This document shows positions 10,905 through 19,259 of a stretch of 64,000 nucleotides of DNA, piece by piece. The notes beneath the pieces were generated by a model, which was not told the DNA's origin, did not search any database, and saw nothing but the letters and a program-made list of their open reading frames with translations. The position numbers were made by a program, and so were the translations under genes. Source of the stretch: Terriglobus tenax (GTDB taxonomy: Bacteria > Acidobacteriota > Terriglobia > Terriglobales > Acidobacteriaceae); contig NZ_JAGSYA010000004.1 of NCBI RefSeq assembly GCF_025685395.1, positions 1,798,001 to 1,862,000 of the forward strand. The letters are read 5' to 3'. Position 1 is the stretch's first letter. The number at the start of each line of letters is the position of its first letter.

Positions 10905-11183
10905 TGTTCTGCTTCCAGGTTCCATTTCCGGATAAACAGCATTGGATGCATCAGATGCGTTAACAGTCTCGTAATGCGAACTGTGGAAAGCCCGTTCGTG
11001 GCCGTCATACGGCAGACACACAAAACCAGGACGGGTGGCCTGTCAAATCAATGCTATAAGTGATTGAAAATATAAGACTTATATCAATCCTACGAACCAT
11101 AAACGGTGCAACTCATTCGTATCAGACCGGATTTTTCCAGCGATACCCAAAATGAATCCACAGAATTTTCCACAGGGCAAAGG
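10905..11183. other. Gene-free island between convergent terminators
   Basis: No credible reading frame lies here. The stretch is more AT-rich than its surroundings. It contains ATATAAG-A-CTTATAT (11070-11084), a perfect inverted repeat around one base, flanked by GATTG and CAATC, with another TATAAG at 11055. Near 11154-11174 are GAATCCACA and TTTTCCACA, resembling DnaA boxes. Neither neighbouring gene starts here, so promoter or operator roles for them are excluded. A small RNA or protein-binding site is possible. Confidence 0.4.
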
Positions 11184-11213
11184 AAAAGGCCGGAGCAAAT
11201 GCTCCGGCCTTTT
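11184..11213. terminator. Terminator of the Skp/OmpH gene (bidirectional)
   Basis: Hairpin AAAAGGCCGGAGC / GCTCCGGCCTTTT around an AAAT loop, with A- and T-tracts on both sides. It ends the minus-strand chaperone gene 18 bp past its stop and could also stop a rightward transcript from the island. Confidence 0.85.
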
Positions 11214-11230
11214 GTCCTGGAAAGCGGTTG

Positions 11231-11890
11231 TTACTTCTTGGGGGTAGCAGTCGACGGACGCGGAGTGGCCGGCTTGGTGGCCGACGGTGCAGCCGGCGGC
11301 GGAGCAGCAACGCCCGAGCTGGCGTTGTAGGCATCCACAACAGCCTGCGAGACGTCCGTGTTCGGAGTCGCCCACATCACGTTGCTCTGCTGGCTGCCGA
11401 TGTCGAGCAGCAGGGTGTAGCCGTTCTTGGCAACATACTGCTGGGCGACCTGGCTTACCTTACCGGCAATCTTGCTGACGGCTTCCTGCAAGTCCTGGTT
11501 GTAGGACTGCTGGGCATCCTCGGCGTCGCGGTTCAGAGCCTTTTCCTTGGTGTCGATAGTACGTGCGCGGCTGGCCTTCTCCTCGTCGGAGAGGCTGGTG
11601 CCGCTCTGCAGCTGCTTCTTCAGCGACTCAACCTCATTGGCGGTCGCATCAATCTTGGCCTTGGCAGGCTCGTACTTCTTCTGGACGGTAGCGACGGCCT
11701 GCTGGCCCTCGTTAGTGGCCAGGACCACCTGCTCGAACGCGATCAGAGCGATCTTTGCAGGGACGGCCTCGGGCTTCACCTGTGCCGGCGCGGCAGCAGG
11801 AGCAGCAGGCTGCGGAGCGGCGGTCTGTGCCAGAGCGGGAACCGCAATGCCGGCGGCAATCGCGGAAAGGAGAAGAACGTTACGATTCAT
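11231..11890 (-). CDS. Skp/OmpH family periplasmic chaperone
   Basis: A 219-residue exported protein; the signal peptide ends PALAQ near residue 22. After an Ala/Pro-rich linker, residues 48-180 show the OmpH pattern: a short strand (KIALIAFEQVVLATNEGQ), a long charged coiled coil (about 70-150, with ESLKKQLQSG) and a closing strand (YTLLLDIGSQQSNVMW). Skp holds unfolded outer-membrane proteins in the periplasm. The C-terminal Pro/Ala/Thr tail ending in TPKK is an addition. The frame continues upstream, but the signal peptide fixes the start at 11890. Confidence 0.88.
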   Translation of the reverse strand: MNRNVLLLSAIAAGIAVPALAQTAAPQPAAPAAAPAQVKPEAVPAKIALIAFEQVVLATNEGQQAVATVQKKYEPAKAKIDATANEVESLKKQLQSGTSLSDEEKASRARTIDTKEKALNRDAEDAQQSYNQDLQEAVSKIAGKVSQVAQQYVAKNGYTLLLDIGSQQSNVMWATPNTDVSQAVVDAYNASSGVAAPPPAAPSATKPATPRPSTATPKK

Positions 11891-12182
11891 GCGGATGGTG
11901 AAACTCCTTGATGGTCGATGTGACCGGATACCACTAAACCTCTGTTTTCCTGCGGGCAGACCGTGCGGCATAACTGGCCGCTTCTCTATCGTTCAGCCGA
12001 TTGTTTCGCGGGGGTGAGACGAGAGGGCGCTGCTCTTAGGGAACTGACGAAATTATAGGGCTGCCGTTAGCACCGTGCAAGGCAACAGGCGCGCTGGTGG
12101 AGCTATTTCACCGCTCGTCAATCTTTCCCCCAAAACCGGCCCGGCCCGCCGTACTCTCAAACTGCACCGAGGTCTTTGTCCT

Positions 12183-12422
12183 ATGATTCGTTCCAGAATC
12201 CGCTCCGGGAGTCTGGTGATGTTATTGATTGCGCTGGCTCTCTTTCTGGCCGGCTGCCTGCTGATGGCGCAACAGAACCCACGCGCCACCATGCGGGTGG
12301 AACACCGCGCAGCCGTAACAATTGCCCAAATGGTCCTCTCCGACCGTGCTCACGAATTCCGCGTTCTGAACACCCTGGCACACGCCACGCGCCTGCTGGA
12401 GGCCATGTTTGGCCGCAGGTAG
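12183..12422 (+). CDS. Small lipoprotein or membrane peptide upstream of sensor kinase
   Basis: A 79-residue protein. Basic residues (RSRIR) precede a hydrophobic stretch that ends LALFLAGC, a good lipobox (predicted lipidated Cys23). The remainder is amphipathic and Arg-rich. GAGG sits about 10 bp before the ATG. Its last 14 bp overlap the kinase gene, and its codons contain the kinase ribosome-binding site. This coupling suggests a function linked to the kinase, for instance an accessory sensor, but I do not recognise the family. Confidence 0.55.
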   Translation: MIRSRIRSGSLVMLLIALALFLAGCLLMAQQNPRATMRVEHRAAVTIAQMVLSDRAHEFRVLNTLAHATRLLEAMFGRR

Positions 12423-13494
12423 CACCCTCTCCCGCCGCTATGTGTGGCTGCAACTGGGTGGCTGGGGACTGACCTGCGTCCTCTTCTGTTCCATCGCCCT
12501 GGTCTACCTGCAGTACAGCCACCACGCCATTACGCGCGCCATCGTTGGAAGAGTGCTCCTCTCCTACGGGCTCTACATGAGCTACGGGCTTCTGCTCTCA
12601 CACCTGCTGCACCTCGGTCTGCGCCGCTGGATGAAACTGCCGCTCAACGCCCTGCTGCTGCGGATTGTCCCGTCCCTGCTGCTGACAGCCTCTCTCCTGA
12701 CCGCCGCACTCATCCTGATCAACGACCGCGCCCTGCACCTGACGATGGGGAAGATTGACCAGGCCATCGGTCTCTCCCTCTTCTTCAACAACGGCATCAT
12801 GCTGCTGGGTTGGATCATTATCTATGCGCTGATCTACACCGCCCGCGAACGCCGCCGCGAAGAGTCGCGCCGCCTGGCCATGGAACTGGCCGCGCAGGAG
12901 GCACAGTATCGCAGCCTGAGCGCACGCGTAAACCCGCACTTCCTGTTCAACGCACTCAACACCATCCGTGCCCTGATGTACGAGGACACTGCCCAGGCCG
13001 ACCATGCTCTCACGCGGCTTGCAGGCCTGCTGCGCGCCGGTCTGCGCAGCGAAGAGCGTCGCGAGATTCCCCTGAAGGACGAACTGGAAGTCGTCACCGA
13101 CTACCTGCAGCTGGAGCAGATGCGCTTCGAGCAGCGGCTGCGGGTCCACACCCATATCGCACCCGGCGCCGAGCGGGCGCTTGTCCCTCCCATGACCGTG
13201 CAGCACCTGGTAGAGAACGCCGTCAAGCATGGCATTGAGCGGATCGAAGCCGGCGGAGAGATCGTTCTCTCCGCCCAGGTAATCGGCGCCGAACTGGAGA
13301 TCAGCGTGACCAATCCTGTCGCACGAAGCGCACAGGCATCCCAGGAAAGCACGGGTACCGGCCTTGAAAACACCCGCCAGCGGCTGCAACTGCTTTATGG
13401 CACACTGGCCACGCTGGAGTTGCACATCCACCAGACCACGGCAACCGTCACCCTGCGCCTGCCGCATAGCCCCCAGGAGATCCAGGAAATATAG
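12409..13494 (+). CDS. LytS/YehU-type sensor histidine kinase
   Basis: A 361-residue membrane kinase. Four hydrophobic segments (about 15-34, 45-68, 78-104, 118-143) are followed by a short coiled linker. The His_kinase domain carries the phospho-acceptor His177 in NPHFLFNALNTI, and an HATPase_c domain has the N-box ENAVKHGI and a G-box near GTGLENTRQRL. There is no periplasmic sensor domain, so it probably senses within the membrane. The TTG start is supported by GGAGG six bases upstream, inside the preceding small gene. The regulator gene follows by 2 bp. Confidence 0.92.
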   Translation: MAAGSTLSRRYVWLQLGGWGLTCVLFCSIALVYLQYSHHAITRAIVGRVLLSYGLYMSYGLLLSHLLHLGLRRWMKLPLNALLLRIVPSLLLTASLLTAALILINDRALHLTMGKIDQAIGLSLFFNNGIMLLGWIIIYALIYTARERRREESRRLAMELAAQEAQYRSLSARVNPHFLFNALNTIRALMYEDTAQADHALTRLAGLLRAGLRSEERREIPLKDELEVVTDYLQLEQMRFEQRLRVHTHIAPGAERALVPPMTVQHLVENAVKHGIERIEAGGEIVLSAQVIGAELEISVTNPVARSAQASQESTGTGLENTRQRLQLLYGTLATLELHIHQTTATVTLRLPHSPQEIQEI

Positions 13495-13496
13495 CC

Positions 13497-14201
13497 ATGC
13501 GCGCCCTGCTGATTGACGATGAACGCCGTGCCCGCGCGGAGATGCGCCGCCTGCTTGAAGCCCATCCTGAGGTCACCATCGCCGGGGAGGCCGCCAATGT
13601 CTCCGAAGCAAAGGAGAAGATCGCCAGCGAACGGCCGGACCTGCTCTTCCTTGATGTGGAGATGCCCGGCGCTACCGGCTTCGATCTGCTGGACGAGATC
13701 GCAGGTGGCGAACTCACGCCCGCCGTCATCTTCACCACGGCCTTCGACCGCTACGCTCTGCGTGCCTTTGAGGTGCGCGCCGCTGACTATCTGCTGAAGC
13801 CCGTTACGCCGGAACGGTTGAAGTCGGCACTGGAAAACGTCCGTACCAGCGAGCGCGCGGAGCCACAGCGCCTGCCTCTGGACCAGTTCTTTATCCGCGA
13901 AGGCGAGCGCGCCTGGATGGTGCGCTCCGTCGAGATTAAGCTGATTGAGGCCGAGGGAAACTATGCCCGCCTGCACTTCGGCGAGAACCGCCCGCTCATC
14001 CTGCGCAGCCTGCACACCTTGCAGGCACGGCTCGATGAACATTTCTTTCGCGCCAACCGCAGCCAGATCGTGAACCTGCGATGGATCACAAAAATGGAAT
14101 TAGAGATCGACGGCGCCGTACGCGCCGTGTTGAAGGACGGAACAGAGGTTGTCTTTTCGAGAAGGCAGTCGCAGGCCCTGAAGGAGCGGATGGCACTCTA
14201 G
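13497..14201 (+). CDS. LytTR-family response regulator
   Basis: A 234-residue regulator. The receiver domain (1-120) has acidic D7/D8, phospho-acceptor Asp53 in LFLDVEMPG, and the conserved Lys in LLKPVTPERL. The LytTR DNA-binding domain (about 135-234) contains VEIKLIEAEGNYARLHF and FFRANRSQIVNLRWI. Paired with the upstream kinase as in LytSR, YehUT or AlgZR systems. Targets are unknown; LytTR regulators often bind direct repeats upstream of membrane or exopolysaccharide genes. Confidence 0.95.
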   Translation: MRALLIDDERRARAEMRRLLEAHPEVTIAGEAANVSEAKEKIASERPDLLFLDVEMPGATGFDLLDEIAGGELTPAVIFTTAFDRYALRAFEVRAADYLLKPVTPERLKSALENVRTSERAEPQRLPLDQFFIREGERAWMVRSVEIKLIEAEGNYARLHFGENRPLILRSLHTLQARLDEHFFRANRSQIVNLRWITKMELEIDGAVRAVLKDGTEVVFSRRQSQALKERMAL

Positions 14202-14208
14202 ATCGCTC

Positions 14209-14556
14209 TCAGGCCTGTGCCAGCGGTGTCGATGAAGGATCCGGCACCGGAACAATCTGGGGCACAACCATCGGCTTCTTCTGCTGGAAGCACGTGCGGC
14301 ACAGCACCGGACGGCCCTGCGTCGGCTTGAACGGCACGGTTGTTTCCACACCGCACTCGCTGCACTCGGTCCGCGTCTCGGTTCTGGTAGAAGGAGCCGA
14401 CCCCGTTCCCCGCGCTGCCCGTCTCGCCTTGCACGGCTTGCAGCGCTTGGGATCGTTCTTAAACTGCTTGTCGAAGAAAAACACCTGTTCCCCGGCAGTG
14501 AACACGAACTCACTGCCACAGTCGGAGCACTTCAGAATACGGTCCACAAACTCCAT
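14209..14556 (-). CDS. Zinc-ribbon protein with two Cys clusters
   Basis: A 115-residue protein. The first metal-binding cluster is CSDCGSEF near residue 10 with CKPCKARR about 30 residues later; the second is CSECG with CRTC near residue 90. Four CxxC pairs suggest two bound zinc ions. The middle holds an aromatic stretch EQVFFFDKQFKNDPKRC, characteristic of a widespread 'probable zinc-ribbon' family of unknown function. It converges on the LytTR regulator with 7 bp between. The ATG at 14556 was chosen since the conserved domain begins MEFVDRILKCSDC. Confidence 0.75.
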   Translation of the reverse strand: MEFVDRILKCSDCGSEFVFTAGEQVFFFDKQFKNDPKRCKPCKARRAARGTGSAPSTRTETRTECSECGVETTVPFKPTQGRPVLCRTCFQQKKPMVVPQIVPVPDPSSTPLAQA

Positions 14557-14752
14557 GGGGGCTTCTTTCGTTACGTGCGTAAAAGACGGAGACACGCCTT
14601 CATGGCGATGTCACCCAAAAAGCCAATCGATCTGATGATGTAAGTGCTGGGGGCCCGGGACAGAACCAAGAAACCGGCTCTGCGAACGGCACACTGGAGG
14701 TGCCGAGCGCCGTGGCGAAAAGAGGAATGCCACCGGCGGAGAACTGCAAGGT

Positions 14753-14790
14753 AAAACGGCAGGACTACGGCGTTTGCCGCGGCCCTGCCG
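14753..14790 (-). terminator. Intrinsic terminator of rpsU
   Basis: Read on the minus strand: CGGCAGG and CCTGCCG flank a GC-rich loop containing a smaller GGC/GCC pairing, followed by TTTTACC. It lies 10 bp after the rpsU stop. Confidence 0.7.
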
Positions 14791-14799
14791 GTACTGCGA

Positions 14800-14997
14800 T
14801 TAGTCCTGCTCCTTGCGCGACTTCTTACGGTTGCGCTTGCGAGCGAGAGCTTCCTTGACGCGCTTCTTCTCACCCGGCTTCAGGTAGAAGGAGTGGCGCT
14901 TTACTTCCTTGATAATGTCTTCCTGCTGCACCTTGCGCTTAAAGCGGCGCAGTGCATTTTCAAGGGGTTCGCCTTCTTGTACTCGAACCTCTGCCAA
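14800..14997 (-). CDS. rpsU: 30S ribosomal protein S21
   Basis: A 65-residue basic ribosomal protein that helps initiation on the 30S platform. The conserved core AEVRVQEGEPLENALRRFKR is intact, and the tail is Arg/Lys-rich. The start is best read as TTG at 14997: the mature N-terminus (AEVRV) follows it at once, and GAGGTG lies 7 bases upstream as a Shine-Dalgarno. A GTG five codons earlier would overlap that site and add MRCIP, which the family lacks. Confidence 0.95.
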   Translation of the reverse strand: MAEVRVQEGEPLENALRRFKRKVQQEDIIKEVKRHSFYLKPGEKKRVKEALARKRNRKKSRKEQD

Positions 14998-15110
14998 TGG
15001 GATACACCTCACTCCCGTCCCGGCTAGGGATCATCTAAGAATATCCGATTTTCGGACGATTTGGCAGATTTCCTGCCGAATTGCACTGCACTTGGTGCAA
15101 CCCAGGCCGG

Positions 15111-15506
15111 CTATCCAATTCCAAGCCGGCGGTCGACAGAAATCGGTCCAGCCCCCTGAAAAACCAGCGCAACGGCAATCGCCAGCAACGCAAAGATGTA
15201 GTTGTAAATCCCGAATCCCTGCTGGATACCGACCGCCAGCAGCGCCACCAGCATGTTGATGGCAACAAGGGCGGATGCCACCCGCGTCAGCAGGCCAAAC
15301 AGGATAAGGATGCCGCCCAGAAACTCGGTCCACGCCGAGACATAGCCAAGCCAGGCCGGAATACCAAGTGTGGCGACATAGGCAGCAAAATGCTGCACAG
15401 CCCCCGCGTGAAAGACCTTCTGGTACCCATGCACGGTCATCGACAGGGCAAGGGCAATGCGAAGAATGAGCGTACCGACAGGCTGAGCACGATCCAACTG
15501 TTTCAT
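15111..15506 (-). CDS. DoxX family membrane protein
   Basis: A 131-residue four-helix inner-membrane protein. Motifs RIALALSMTVHGYQKVFH and SAWTEFLGGILILFGLLTR match the DoxX family, whose members often take part in thiosulfate or quinone-linked redox or in oxidative-stress complexes. The activity here is unknown. AGAGG precedes the ATG by 8 bases. Divergent from der with 46 bp between the starts. Confidence 0.88.
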   Translation of the reverse strand: MKQLDRAQPVGTLILRIALALSMTVHGYQKVFHAGAVQHFAAYVATLGIPAWLGYVSAWTEFLGGILILFGLLTRVASALVAINMLVALLAVGIQQGFGIYNYIFALLAIAVALVFQGAGPISVDRRLGIG

Positions 15507-15552
15507 CGAGATAACCTCTTCTTTCGGGAATACCCGCCTACGCCTTTCTATA

Positions 15553-17358
15553 ATGAAAAGTGACAGAAAGCAGGCAAAAGTGGCCGGGAAGATACAGAAG
15601 AGATTAGGAAAGAAGCACCGGCAGGCGTCCACGCGGCCCAAGCAGGGCAAGGGGCCAAAGGCTCCGAAGAAAGCCACTGGCCGTACGGGCGATGTTGCAC
15701 CGAAGAATCGTAAAGCCATCTCCAACAAAAAGCGCGAGGCCGAGGCCAAGGCACGCACACCGCGCAAGTCTCCGGACTTTGAGCGCAAGGAGACCATCGT
15801 CCCCGATGCTCCTCCGCCGCCACGCCGCGAACGCTACGTCGCTCCGGATGAGAAGGTTCGCGTCGGCGACCGTCCGGCTTCTCAGGTCGAAATTGGCGGC
15901 AACCTGATTGAGGAGACAGTTCGTCCTGCCTCCGAACCGCTGATTGCTATCTGCGGCCGCCCCAACGTGGGCAAATCCACCTTGTTCAACCGGCTGACAC
16001 GCAGCCGCCGCTCCATTGTGGGAGACGAGCCTGGCATTACACGCGACCGCATCTACGGCGAAGTCGAGTGGCAGGGCCGCCACGTCCGCCTGGTCGATAC
16101 CGGCGGCGTCATTCCCGACGACGAAGCCCTGATCCCCAGCGAGATCTTCCGCCAGGCACAGGTGGCGCTCGAAGAGGCCGACGCCATCGTGATGGTGGTC
16201 GACGGCCGCAGTGAGATCACGGCGCCGGACGTTGAGATGTCGCGCATCCTGCTGCGCAGCGGCAAGCCGCTCTTTCTGGCCGTCAACAAGATGGAAGGCG
16301 AGTCGCTCTCGACCAGTGCGGAGAACTTCCGCACGCTCGGTTTCAAGAACCTGTACCCGGTCTCCGCCGAGCATGGCACCGGTGTCGGCGACCTGCTGGA
16401 TGCGGTGATGGACGTGCTTCCCGCTGCCGCCCCCCTGGCCGGGGAAGATGCCGCGAACGAAGACCTGGCCGAGGTAAGCGAAGAGAGCGATGCCGCGGCA
16501 CTGCACCGCACGCACGGCGAATTTGACCTGCATGAGACGAAGGTGGCCATCATTGGCCGTCCGAACGTGGGCAAATCCACGCTGCTGAACGCCCTGACCG
16601 GCACAAAGCGCGCCATCGTCTCGCCGATTGCAGGCACCACGCGCGACGCTGTCGATGAAGTGGTCACGCGGGGCGGGCACGATTTCCGCTTTGTCGATAC
16701 GGCCGGCATCCGTCGCAAGGGCAAAACGCATGAGATGGCCGAGAAGCTCTCCGTCATCATGGCGCGCCGCCACCTGGAAGCCGCCGACGTTTCCCTGCTG
16801 GTGATTGATGCCGTGGAAGGTGTAACCGCCGCTGACGCGCATATTGGCGGCTACGCCCATGAAAGCGGACGCAGCGTGGTCATCGTCATCAACAAGTGGG
16901 ACCTGGTGACAGGGAACCGCGAGGACAAAACCAAGCCCCCCGCCGACCAGAAAGCCTATGCCGAGCAGGTGCGCCATGCGCTGAAGTACCTGGACTATGC
17001 TCCGCTGCTCTTCATCTCCGCGCAGAAGGGCGTCAATGTGCCGTCGGTCTTCCGCGAGGTCGCTCGTGTCGCCAAGGAACGCCGCAAGCGCGTCACCACC
17101 GGCGAGATGAACCGCTTCCTGAAGCGGGTGGACTTCCAGCGCGCCAGCGTCCCCATGGCCAAGCGCGTGAAGATCTACTTCATGACGCAGGCGGCGGTGG
17201 CTCCGCCGACCTTTGTGCTATTCACGGACAAGGATGTGAAGCTGCACTTCAGCTTCGAACGCTTCCTGGAAAACCAGATCCGGGAAAGCTTCGGCTTCGT
17301 CGGCACACCCATCTGGTTCAAGACCAAGGGACGAAACAAGAAGAAGGAAGAAGAGTAA
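15553..17358 (+). CDS. der: Ribosome-assembly GTPase Der with long basic N-terminal extension
   Basis: A 601-residue protein carrying two tandem EngA GTPase domains, each with GRPNVGKST (about 134-142 and 335-343), then DTGG/DTAG, NKM/NKWD motifs, and a C-terminal KH-like domain ending in WFKTKGRNKKKEEE. Der matures the 50S subunit. E. coli Der has 490 residues; the excess is a roughly 128-residue Lys/Arg/Ala-rich stretch before the first G domain, with no recognisable fold. The ATG itself overlaps a perfect TATAAT, so the true start may lie downstream, for example GTG at 15580. Confidence 0.93.
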   Translation: MKSDRKQAKVAGKIQKRLGKKHRQASTRPKQGKGPKAPKKATGRTGDVAPKNRKAISNKKREAEAKARTPRKSPDFERKETIVPDAPPPPRRERYVAPDEKVRVGDRPASQVEIGGNLIEETVRPASEPLIAICGRPNVGKSTLFNRLTRSRRSIVGDEPGITRDRIYGEVEWQGRHVRLVDTGGVIPDDEALIPSEIFRQAQVALEEADAIVMVVDGRSEITAPDVEMSRILLRSGKPLFLAVNKMEGESLSTSAENFRTLGFKNLYPVSAEHGTGVGDLLDAVMDVLPAAAPLAGEDAANEDLAEVSEESDAAALHRTHGEFDLHETKVAIIGRPNVGKSTLLNALTGTKRAIVSPIAGTTRDAVDEVVTRGGHDFRFVDTAGIRRKGKTHEMAEKLSVIMARRHLEAADVSLLVIDAVEGVTAADAHIGGYAHESGRSVVIVINKWDLVTGNREDKTKPPADQKAYAEQVRHALKYLDYAPLLFISAQKGVNVPSVFREVARVAKERRKRVTTGEMNRFLKRVDFQRASVPMAKRVKIYFMTQAAVAPPTFVLFTDKDVKLHFSFERFLENQIRESFGFVGTPIWFKTKGRNKKKEEE

Positions 17359-17374
17359 CCCCTTCTCCAAATGC

Positions 17375-17407
17375 AAAAGGGCATGGCGCACCAGCCATGC
17401 CTTTTTT
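17375..17407. terminator. Terminator between der and the DUF6496-like gene
   Basis: Stem GGCATGGC / GCCATGCC with loop GCACCA, A-run before and TTTTTT after; it serves the convergent genes on both sides. Confidence 0.85.
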
Positions 17408-17409
17408 GC

Positions 17410-17667
17410 TTAAGCCTTCTTCTTCGGCACCTTCGCACCGGCTTTGCGCGCTTCGCTCAAACCAATCGCGATGGCCTGTTTCGGGTCGGTGACCTTTCTC
17501 CCGCTGCCGCTTTTCAGTTTGCCTTCCTTCATGGCGCGCATCTCGCGCTCCACGTTTTTGCCGGCCGAGGGCGAGTACTTGCGCGCGGACTTTTTGGCTG
17601 CTTTCTTTGCAACTACCTTCTTCGCTGCCTTCTTGACGCTCTTCTTCGCTGCCTTTTTGGTTGCCAT
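17410..17667 (-). CDS. Small Lys-rich DUF6496-like protein
   Basis: An 85-residue protein. The first 30 residues are nearly all Lys, Ala and Val (ATKKAAKKSVKKAAKK), like the histone-like protein at 6224-7006. The remainder contains the conserved block GKNVEREMRAMKEGKLKSGSG..VTDPKQAIAIGLSEARKAG found in DUF6496-type small basic proteins. Probably nucleoid- or nucleic-acid-associated (inference). GGAGG sits 10 bases before the ATG. It follows the gene at 17702 by 34 bp and may be co-transcribed. Confidence 0.8.
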   Translation of the reverse strand: MATKKAAKKSVKKAAKKVVAKKAAKKSARKYSPSAGKNVEREMRAMKEGKLKSGSGRKVTDPKQAIAIGLSEARKAGAKVPKKKA

Positions 17668-17701
17668 GTGGAACGATCCTCCGCAGCAATAAGAGGGCCG
17701 C

Positions 17702-19174
17702 TTACGACGATTCGTTGTCTTCGGTACGCTGCAAGCTCTTGAAGTGCCGCCATCCAAACCACGACAGAACAATGGCTGCAACAAACGCAATCCCCTCCAG
17801 CACAAGCTGCCACACTCCCGCAGCTCGCGTCAGATCTCCGCTTTGATACGCCGCATAGCTCTTCTGCACATCCTCACGCAGATCCGGCACCGTGATTGCC
17901 TGGAAGTCCGTTGTGGGCAATGAGCCGAAGATGCGCTCCGGCGCAGGCATCACTCCATCACGATCTTTCGGAATGGCCGCCATCAACGCGTTCACCTCCG
18001 AATCCTGCGGATCCCGGAAGAACTCCATTTGGGCCGAGTTGGGAAACAGGGTCGTCTTTCCCGTCATCTTCAGTTCAATGGCCGAGACTGCGTCCTGGCA
18101 GACACCAAGCGTGTAATAACCGCCAAAAGGCAGCTGCGGATTGGCAAGATGCAGCCGCGCATAGGCCACGGTAAAACCGCCGAGCAACCGCATGACTTCC
18201 CTTGCCTGCGCTCCTGTGTACTCATGGGCATGGCGCCCCATCACCCACGGCTGATTCTTCAGGTCATTGGTGCGGAACTCCGCGCGTCCGTCGATACCGA
18301 AGTAGAAGGTCACATCCGCATGGATCCGCGGCCCGTCGACGATCAGCTCATACTCGGCGTGCGACACCGGCACCAGCAGCGCATGCTTTCTCTGCCACCA
18401 GTGATCCGCGGGCACGAGAATCTGCGAATCCAGGTAGAAGGGCATCCTCACATCCTGCCCCTTGTAGTGGAAGTGCCCGAAGTTGGCGAAGTAGCGCGCG
18501 TCCGCCACCGTCACGCGATGTCCACTGGCTACCAGCGCATCGATCAATGTCTCCGGCGTCGCCGCATCCCTGCCATCAAGCTTCGCCGTAAAGTTCTGCG
18601 CGCCCTCAAGTGTGTTCAACGAAAGCCGGTTGAGCACCTCAGCCAGCCGCTGGCTTTCAGCGTGCAGCGGAGCCAGTGCCGGATCGCCCTCATCCCCCCG
18701 CACCACGCCTGAACCCAGGTCGGTGATCTCCGCCTTCAGCTCCCCGCGATCTGAAGGCTTGTCGAGATCCTCCGTCTGCGCGCTTTCCAGCGTGTACGGC
18801 CCCAGCGTCACCCACTGCGAAAGGCTCCGTGTCTCCGGCTTCAGCTTCTCGCCAAAGACCTTCGTGCCCAAATCCACCGTGCTGTTCACGCGGCCGATCG
18901 TCCAGCCGGGAAAGCGGTCAAGCTTCTGCCACTCCTTGCCGAGAATCAGCGTGCGCAGCAGGTCAAAGAGCTTCGGGGTAAGCATGGCCCCGGCCTTCTG
19001 TCCGCCATTGATCACCGACAGCAGCTTCTCCGTAAAGCCGGGCTGGGCAGAAAGCTCACGCATCATCTGCGAGAGCGCAACCGTATTCGGCGACACCGGC
19101 GCGCTCGCCGGCTGCGCCATCATCAGCACACTGCTCACACTCATCATCGCCACCGTACGCAACACTCGCCGCAT
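17702..19174 (-). CDS. Exported membrane-anchored protein of unknown function
   Basis: A 490-residue protein I cannot assign. Residues 1-24 look like a signal peptide (ending MAQPASA), and residues about 460-480 form a C-terminal membrane anchor (GIAFVAAIVLSWFGW) followed by a short charged tail. The large periplasmic part has no metal- or nucleophile-type signature that I recognise; it contains several aromatic/His stretches such as YFANFGHFHYKG and WVMGRHAHEY. Topology suggests a periplasmic domain tethered from its C-terminus. It lies downstream of gatB with an 85 bp gap holding a weak hairpin. Confidence 0.65.
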   Translation of the reverse strand: MRRVLRTVAMMSVSSVLMMAQPASAPVSPNTVALSQMMRELSAQPGFTEKLLSVINGGQKAGAMLTPKLFDLLRTLILGKEWQKLDRFPGWTIGRVNSTVDLGTKVFGEKLKPETRSLSQWVTLGPYTLESAQTEDLDKPSDRGELKAEITDLGSGVVRGDEGDPALAPLHAESQRLAEVLNRLSLNTLEGAQNFTAKLDGRDAATPETLIDALVASGHRVTVADARYFANFGHFHYKGQDVRMPFYLDSQILVPADHWWQRKHALLVPVSHAEYELIVDGPRIHADVTFYFGIDGRAEFRTNDLKNQPWVMGRHAHEYTGAQAREVMRLLGGFTVAYARLHLANPQLPFGGYYTLGVCQDAVSAIELKMTGKTTLFPNSAQMEFFRDPQDSEVNALMAAIPKDRDGVMPAPERIFGSLPTTDFQAITVPDLREDVQKSYAAYQSGDLTRAAGVWQLVLEGIAFVAAIVLSWFGWRHFKSLQRTEDNESS

Positions 19175-19259
19175 GTTCCTACGATGCTATTTCCTCGGCC
19201 CGAAAACAGATAGGCCGGAACTTTCGTCCCGGCCTGTCTGCCACTCCATTCAGCCTGTC

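Noticed and set aside
15604..16977. Minus-strand frame opposite der (457 codons)
   Set aside because: Shadow of the duplicated GTPase domains; no domain of its own.
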